DNA of 64,000 nucleotides from Malaya genurostris (lineage: Eukaryota > Arthropoda > Insecta > Diptera > Culicidae). The DNA is taken from contig NC_080570.1 of the NCBI RefSeq assembly GCF_030247185.1, forward strand, positions 128,518,650 to 128,582,649. Reading direction: 5' to 3'. Every line of letters begins with the position of its first letter. Position 1 is the stretch's first letter. Of the stretch, positions 58,573 to 64,000 are shown piece after piece. The notes under the pieces were generated by a model. It did no database searches and was not told the DNA's origin. It saw nothing but the letters and a program-made list of their open reading frames with translations. The position numbers and the translations under genes are program-made.

Positions 58573-59266
58573 GGATTTGCGTTTTTGTTTCGATAGGAAT
58601 ATAAAACTGCGCAATGAACAAATAAATAAATTTGAATGAATTGAATGATGAAACGATTAGCGGACACACAAATAATCAGCTTGTTCAGAACTGTCGTGTC
58701 TTTTTCTTGTTGGTTCTTCTTTGACAGATAAACACTCGGGGGGTCTAACCCAAGATTTATTACTTCACTGTATGCACTGAGAAAAATAGTAATATTTATT
58801 AGGGGACCTTAGGGCGTGTTCAGGAGTGTTATAACTCTTGATGCATAATTTATGACAGTTTAAAAATTTAAATCTGAAAATTAAAAAAAAATTAGTAACC
58901 CAACTCGTATTTCAGAAATAGAAAAAAGGCAGCGTACACCAGTTTGAAATTTGACAGAGCTGTTCGAATATATAAAACTGAAACAGCCGTTAAAGATAAA
59001 CCATCGATTTTACAGCAGAAACAATTGATTCACAATCCGATCGGCTGGATTCAAGGCAGTTTATTGTATTTTGACAGCAAAATTTTCATTTTCAACGATA
59101 CAATATATTGTTCTTAGGATTTTAGGAATGTTTTTATGCGTTTATTTATACCCGGCTTTAACCCGAACCCGAGATTATTTTTCTTCCAAACCCGATCCCG
59201 ACCCATACACGATAAAAAATAAAAAATTAGTCGTACCCGACCATAGCATAGCAGTCATAGGAAAAT
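58573..59266. other. Upstream region of the UMA-domain gene
   Basis: Should contain its promoter. 59140-59230 shows a weak CCCGA-rich repeat. No other gene. Confidence 0.4.
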
Positions 59267-59860
59267 GATTGTTTTTTCTGGCGAACCTTCGAAAATATAC
59301 GCGGTTCCAAATTTTTACGCATCAAATTTTACCGTATCTATTATGTACTTTATGATAAATAAACGATGGGTAAACGTGCATTTCATATTATGTGCATGAT
59401 TTCACCAATGTAATAAATATGTGGACTATCGAAAACATGAAAAAAAGCAACATATTCTTCGCAAATTTGATCTTGGGTACGATACTTATTTATCATGTAG
59501 CATTCGTCAATTCTTTTATGCTTGGAATCTCCCTGAAAAACTACCTGCGATGCCGTTCCTGCTTTGGCACAGGAATCGCGTTCGTACACATTCAAGTGAA
59601 AACAAACATTAGTCGAATGGTCGATACAGACGTAAACAAGAATTATGATACAAAATCAGCGTAATAACAAATGAGATCAAACATATTTCATTACAACTTA
59701 AGTCTGTACCAGAATTGATGGTTTAAAGTTGGAATGGCGTAATTCTTATGCATGTACGATACTTGAAGTATGATTGATTCGAACGTAAACGGTAATACGA
59801 ATTTGACATACTTTCGAACGTATCGCGTAGGGCCGTAAACAAGAATCAATGTGATTGTAA
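59267..59860. mobile_element. Partial copy of the element at 56960-57673
   Basis: Collinear with 56960-57673. Shared segments include CGCGGTTCCAA.TTTTTACGC, CCAATGTAATAAATATG, GCATTCGTCA and ACTTTCGAACGTATCGC. The right terminus CCGTAAACAAGAATCAATG has lost the outer bases. Confidence 0.65.
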
Positions 59861-59959
59861 ATAAAACTGTAGATTTTGTCATGAAAGTTTGCAGAACTCG
59901 AAAAGTAATCATCAGATCCAAAAAAACAAAAAAAAAGTGAACATATTTCCAGCAAGACC

Positions 59960-60107
59960 TTTCATTTGCAACTTATAGTTTGGTCAGAATCGGTCCAGCC
60001 ATCTCTGACATCCACGCTTTTATATTTTGTACACTCATTCTGGCACACACACAAAAACATTTGCTCAGTTCGTCGAGCTGAATCGATTGGTATATGGCAT
60101 GCGGCCC
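59960..60107. repeat. End module of the CCTTTCTCAT dispersed repeat
   Basis: CTTTCATTTGCAACTTATAG..GGTCCAGCCATCTC, a CA-rich stretch and TTCGTCGAGCTGAATCGATT, abutting a SINE. Confidence 0.5.
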
Positions 60108-60318
60108 GGGTTGGCGGTTCAATGCATAGGACGCTGGTTTTACATGCCAGTTGTCGTATGTTCTAGCCCCGACCTGGAATGATTCTTAGTGTCAGTAGGA
60201 TCTATAGTACTAGCCATGCAATGATATTCTGCACGCTAAGAATCGGCTGCTAAGTCTGTTGAAAAAGAAAGTCCAAATTCCACAGAAGGATTGTAATGCC
60301 AAGACTTTGCTTTGCAGA
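60108..60318 (+). mobile_element. tRNA-derived SINE (Feilai-like), plus copy
   Basis: GGGTTGGCGGTTCAATGC head, a degraded B box (GTTCTAGCC), CTTAGTGTCAGTAGGATC, CTAAGAATCGGCTGC and an end near AATGCCAAGACTTTGC. Same architecture as 17755-17945. Confidence 0.7.
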
Positions 60319-61182
60319 TAGCCGCATTCAAGTTTTGTTCAAAAGAATCGGCGTGTTGAGAAAAGAATGATTAAAATTTTCGTTTAAAAACACTGAAATA
60401 TATTTTGTCTTGCGAGCATTTCGCGAATTAGAGACAAAGTTGATATTTTGTTACATTTTACACAATAACCTCGCAACAGTTATATAAATTTGCGGGTAAA
60501 TTTGTTTTAGGAGACATTTCTTTCACCCATTTCAACTATCCACTCGCACACTAAAAGGAATTGTGATTGAGAAACTATCATTTGTTCACATAAGGGAATT
60601 TTATTGGCATTATTTTGGTATCGAATTATCTATCTACACTAATCAACAGTTTGTTAGTGCACTTGATAATAATGTTCACCACTCTAGATAGCAGTGAAGA
60701 CATTACAACAAGCTAACAGTACGAGTCACGAATACATATTGATCATTCTTCCCACAGGATTGAGACTACATCGTTCTAGTAACATTAAAAATTTTCGTGA
60801 CTAAGAAGATTGACGGATGTTCAGACGTTGATACATGAATGTAAACGATAGTAGTTTTCTAATACAGTTGTCACTCTAATTTTCTGTATATTTAAGCAGA
60901 AACGTAGTATAGTTACATTTTGATTATGTAGGAGCTATCTCATCTACTGTTAAGGTTCTATTTACTATTTCAGAAAACAGCCATTATTGAAAAATGCTAG
61001 AGCGGTTTGCACCAATGACCACTTTTCCAGTAGTACAAAAGAACCTTTGAAGGTGAATGTTTACTTTGTGTCATTTCAACAATGATGAGTGGCAGTAATT
61101 TTTAGGTACAAATTATTTGTTGCATTATTTGAACGATTACTAACGTAAGAATGCTGCTCAATTTCGGCCCACTGGACATGTT
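60319..61182. other. 3' flank of Ada2b
   Basis: No gene. The nearest minus-strand AATAAA is at 60605-60600, about 580 bp past the Ada2b stop; weak evidence for the transcript end. Confidence 0.4.
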
Positions 61183-61552
61183 TTATAACCAGCCCGATTT
61201 TATGAGATGCTTTTTCACCATACCCTCTGCTAAAGAACTGATGCTGCTGTGATTTAGTGAGGGATTGCCTAGCAATACAGTTTTGAGGCTAAGGTACCGA
61301 GTTACTGGCATGATGAGCAAGTTGCACAGTTGCAGTTCGTTTGACGTTAGTAACTGTACGCCGGGCTGCTGAGCTGGATCCGGAAACACCTGGTTGCCGC
61401 GACGGGGCTGTTTCTGATGTTTCGCAGGATCCGTTTCCCGTAAGCTATCCGAGTAGTTTTTGCTGCTGAATGAGTCTTCGGAGGAGACCGGGGCGACGGT
61501 GCGGTGCGTGAGCTTTTGGGCGATGGAATTTGAACTTCGGTCGTCGTTTTCG
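61183..61552 (-). CDS. Ada2b: Ada2b coding exon 5 (SWIRM-like C-terminus)
   Basis: Acceptor GCCTTTACAG. ENDDRSSNS.. to a closing KKHLIKSGWL-stop, the usual Ada2 C-terminal helix. Confidence 0.93.
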
Positions 61553-63122
61553 CTGTAAAGGCAAAGCACCGTGAATTTTTCAAATGTTCCAGCAAAGTAT
61601 TATAGACAGGGGAAAAATACCTTTTTCTTGCTATCGGCAAGCTGGGCGGCGCCAACGATTCCTTGCTTGTTTCGCATGAGCCGCCTTTGCTTCGGTTGTC
61701 CTGTCAAAATTTGTCTTATACAACCGGGGATCAACTGACCGTTGGGACCAATTATACATGCAAGCTATTTTCAGTTTTGCAGTCAACAATCCGGTTGATC
61801 GATGCATTGAAAGAACAGAGAAAAGAAATAGAAAAATAAGACAACAATATTTCATTACGCTCAAAATAGCTCTCATGTATAATTCGAAGACAGTTCGTGA
61901 ATAGCATAAATCACTTACCGTACGCCCGTGCCCGTAGGGACCGGTATTTCTGTGTTGTGCTGCTGCTGCATGCTGCTCGAAATGGACACAGTCGTCTTTT
62001 CGCTGTAGTCCGTTCCAGCGATATCGATTCAATTCGGACAACCGTATGCGAAGACTTCTCTCCCGCTCTAGTGTTGCAATCAATCGCTCAAATTCTTGCG
62101 ACGTGTAAAATTGGGAAAATGTTCGCAACCGTTCACGGAACTCGCGTTGATCGCGAGTCATTCTGGCTCGTTTGGCATTGCCCCGGAAAAAGTTAGCTAC
62201 CAATTGATAGTCTCGGACGACCCGTTTCCGTCTAGCTCTTTCACGAAGTCTTCTCGTGTAGATGTCGACTTGAGCCAACTTCAATAACATATCTACATCC
62301 TCATCATCTGGATGCAGTGACAAGGTGCACACGAGCTGCTCCGCTGTCGGATCGTACTCCCTCTCAAAATCGTCCCGATTGGGCATATATCCTAGCACAG
62401 CTGCTTCCTCATTAGTACAATCCATTGGTGGGAGTCTTTGGGTTAGTAACTGACCAAGAGGGCCGGTATCATCAGAAGTATGATCAGTTAGCTGCGGTCG
62501 ATGATCGACTTCCCATGTCCAGGTATTACGCCCCACTGACCCGTTGAGAAACTTCGAAACGTACTCATCTTTAGCCTCTTCGGGTGTACGAGTTTCGATG
62601 TGTTTACTTATGTCTTCCCAGTTACCGAAACCATACTGCTCAATCGCATCCAACAGATGAAGTTCTTCCCGTGCTGACCAACCATTTTTGCCTTGGTAGA
62701 TGGACAAAATACCGGAGTCCATAAACTGATACGCATGATCATTGCGATGCGGTCCTATCTCGGCTCCTACAGCAAAGCACTGAAACGAGTAACAATAATC
62801 AGCTGATAGCAAAATGTCATGCTGTTTACACCAGTCACTCATTCTCATTTGACGATTCATATGACGTCATCAAAATAACGCCCAATTATTATTTTCAGTT
62901 TACCAGCCATTTTTCTTCAGCTACTCACCGCGAGACAAAGCTCAAAATCCGGACAAACGGCGCAGTGCACTCGTATACCTGGAACATCTTCCTGGCAATT
63001 TGTGCAGATATACTTGGCGAAAAGCTCTGTGCATAAAAATATGAAAAAATAAACATATTTCAATATTTTATTCGTAAAACTTTCTGCCTAGCTAAGAACA
63101 GCGTCAAATACTTACCCGCCAT
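61183..63122 (-). CDS. Ada2b: Transcriptional adaptor Ada2b (ZZ, SANT, SWIRM-like), five coding exons, 471 aa
   Basis: Coding exons: 63122-63116, 63026-62929, 62779-61919, 61700-61621, 61552-61183. The joined length is 1416 nt with GT..AG junctions throughout. The N-terminal ZZ zinc finger has C10, C13, C24, C27, C33, C36, H46 and H50. A SANT domain (about 68-114) starts GWSAREELHLLDAIEQYG. The Ada2 middle region includes DFEREYDPTAEQLV, and the C-terminus carries a SWIRM-like segment (LLTSNELQLCNLLIMPVTRYLSLK..). Residues after the ZZ (FAVGAEIGPHRNDHAYQF) favour the 2b paralogue. Ada2b anchors Gcn5 in the SAGA histone H3 acetyltransferase module in the nucleus. Introns are 89, 149, 218 and 68 nt; the 218-nt intron is stop-free. 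Confidence 0.95.
61621..61700 (-). CDS. Ada2b: Ada2b coding exon 4
   Basis: Acceptor TTTTGACAG, DNRSKGGSCETSKESLAPP.., donor AAAAAG|GTATTT in phase 2. Confidence 0.85.
61919..62779 (-). CDS. Ada2b: Ada2b coding exon 3 (ZZ end, SANT, middle region)
   Basis: Acceptor CTCGTTTCAG, 287 codons, donor ACG|GTAAGT in phase 0 after ..GHGRT. Confidence 0.95.
62929..63026 (-). CDS. Ada2b: Ada2b coding exon 2 (ZZ finger, first part)
   Basis: Acceptor TATGCACAG, donor GCG|GTGAGT in phase 0. Carries Cys 10, 13, 24, 27 and 33. Confidence 0.93.
63116..63122 (-). CDS. Ada2b: Ada2b coding exon 1 (7 nt: Met-Ala-G)
   Basis: ATGGCGG|GTAAGT, phase 1. The reading is justified because joining to exon 2 yields MAELFAKYICTNC, the conserved Ada2 start. 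Confidence 0.88.
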
Positions 63123-63155
63123 ATTGGATGTACCGTGCTATTTTCGTTGCATTTA

Positions 63156-63821
63156 CACGCTCGTTCAATGTTACTCTAAAGTGAGTACAATTTCACTCAC
63201 TTTCGTTAAAAGTGGAACTACTCTATAGAGAGTAAAGCTTGTTTACTCACTTTTGAGTAAATATGGTATTTGTCATATTCTGAGTAACATTTACTCAGTG
63301 CTACAAATAGGAAAATTAGCACGAGTGAGTAAATATTACTGAATATCATTCGATTTGAATAAGGGATTCGAATAAGGAATTTTTACTTTAAACAAATACT
63401 GACTTACTTTTATCCAACGAATGAAGGAAGCCGCTACCTGTTCATCGGTCATTGGAAAGGATCCGTCTGCCTTCCTACGTTACCCACGTACTGATGTATT
63501 CTTATATAGAAAAAAAAAATATAATACTTGCTATATGACTGAACACTTTCTTACCGTCTTCAACCTGCGCAGTTTGCTTTGAGGTGTACAGTAAGCATTT
63601 CGATAATGTGCTGTTATAACATGGTTCCGCCTCCGACAAAGGGAAAAGTTCAGTGAACGTAAATTTTCACACAACATTTTCAAAGCACTGTGAGTCAATT
63701 TAAAAATTGAGTAGAAGTTACTCAGTCTTCTGAATCAGTATTACTCACCTTTTGACATTTGAATTAAATAAGCAAAAGTGAGTACAAATGACTCACTTGA
63801 GAGTAACATTGAATGAGCGTG
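63156..63821 (-). mobile_element. 666-bp hAT-like TIR element in the Ada2b 5' flank
   Basis: CACGCTCGTTCAATGTTACT and its inverted partner (..AGTAACATTGAATGAGCGTG) form TIRs that continue for about 40 bp. The flanking 8-mers TGCATTTA (63148-63155) and TACATTTA (63822-63829) match at 7 of 8 positions. Subterminal zones are full of AGTGAGTA/GAGTAA motifs in both orientations. The left end is only 33 bp from the Ada2b start codon. Confidence 0.75.
63408..63678 (-). pseudogene. Two spliced coding exons carried by the TIR element (N-terminal fragment)
   Basis: The ATG at 63678 starts MLCENLTFTELFPLSEAEP.. and stays open for 124 nt to a donor GACG|GTAAGA at 63554. An 88-nt intron ends GGAAGGCAG at 63467. 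The next exon, 63466-63408, joins in phase to give ..VEDDGSFPMTDEQVAASFIRWIK up to a strong donor AAA|GTAAGT at 63407. Sixty-one residues in all, no stop. The third exon is absent: beyond the donor lies only the subterminal repeat zone. It is a 5' fragment of a spliced gene, either the parent transposon's or a captured host gene. The protein is not recognised. Confidence 0.5.
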
Positions 63822-63829
63822 TACATTTA

Positions 63830-64000
63830 CTGAGTGTCTACATGAGTGACTTCACAGAAAAGGGATGCCAGTGAAACATAAGAAAATCATAATTCAGCTG
63901 TTTTTCAAAGAAGGGCAAAACTAACATTGACAGCAAATGGAGAAAAACATCGATGAATCTTTCTACTTTTAATTCTTATATAGAAATTATCTTGTGTTCT
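63830..64000. other. Upstream flank of Ada2b, window edge
   Basis: AT-rich. May hold the original Ada2b promoter now displaced by the insertion; no motif is certain. Confidence 0.35.

Noticed and set aside
58573..58614. Longer N-terminus for the UMA-domain protein
   Set aside because: Begins with TTG; family members start at the MFxFF Met.
60108..60318. Possible tRNA gene
   Set aside because: Box A/B-like motifs but no cloverleaf; repeated at 17755-17945, so a SINE.
61347..61655. 102-codon minus-strand frame overlapping Ada2b exons 4-5
   Set aside because: Reads through the 68-nt intron and stays out of frame in exon 5; shadow of the real exons.
62780..62860. In-frame Met start for Ada2b within intron 2 (MNRQMRMSDWC..)
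   Set aside because: A start here loses half of the ZZ finger. Exons 1-2 give the complete set of zinc ligands with proper splice sites.

Overview
This window looks like insect nuclear DNA, most probably from a culicine mosquito. The supporting signs are AT-rich sequence, short GT..AG introns beside very long ones packed with transposons, DD37E (ITmD37E-type) Tc1/mariner copies, a tRNA-headed SINE of the Feilai kind, Jockey- and RNase H-bearing non-LTR retrotransposons, and a very high density of MITEs. The species call is an inference.

Host genes. Three genes can be read with confidence. (1) FoxK on the + strand: five coding exons between 36802 and 49536 give a continuous 679-residue protein with an FHA domain and a forkhead domain. 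A candidate non-coding first exon ends at 15684, which would make a 21-kb first intron. (2) A small UMA-domain protein (UMAD1-like) on the - strand at 58162-58572. (3) Ada2b, the SAGA/ADA adaptor, on the - strand: five coding exons from 63122 to 61183, with ZZ, SANT and SWIRM-like regions, 471 residues. A fourth gene is represented only by one Ser-rich first coding exon on the - strand (6015-6284); its remaining exons are not visible.

Layout. 1-1.3 kb: 5' end of a Jockey-like element running off the left edge. 1.3-4.6 kb: a 13-bp minisatellite split by a 1.4-kb TIR element. 6.0-6.3 kb: the orphan exon. 8.5-9.4 kb: a fold-back repeat. 10.5-13.6 kb: two copies of a CTCGG-rich TIR element, one carrying a decayed spliced ORF. 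15.2-15.7 kb: putative FoxK leader exon. 16-36 kb: presumed FoxK intron 1 with a Penelope-like inverted repeat, SINE, minisatellite, LINE pieces, a CpG-richer island (25.1-25.7 kb), a 5'-truncated LINE with a 15-bp target-site duplication, and a mariner remnant. 36.7-50.7 kb: FoxK body, with two DD37E copies in one intron and a tandem duplication plus hAT and TA-MITEs in another. 50.7-58 kb: intergenic nest of TIR elements and an old RT fragment. 58-63.1 kb: UMAD1-like and Ada2b. 63.2-63.8 kb: a 666-bp TIR element 33 bp upstream of the Ada2b start codon that still carries two spliced coding exons.

FoxK and Ada2b are both chromatin/transcription factors, but nothing here shows that they are co-regulated. 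The best candidates for something undescribed are the two TIR elements with internal spliced ORFs (12396-13612 and 63156-63821), whose coding exons both end in an I-x-W-I-K motif at a GTAAGT donor, and the stop-free third intron of Ada2b, which predicts an intron-retained isoform. No CRISPR, operon or bacterial-type system is present.
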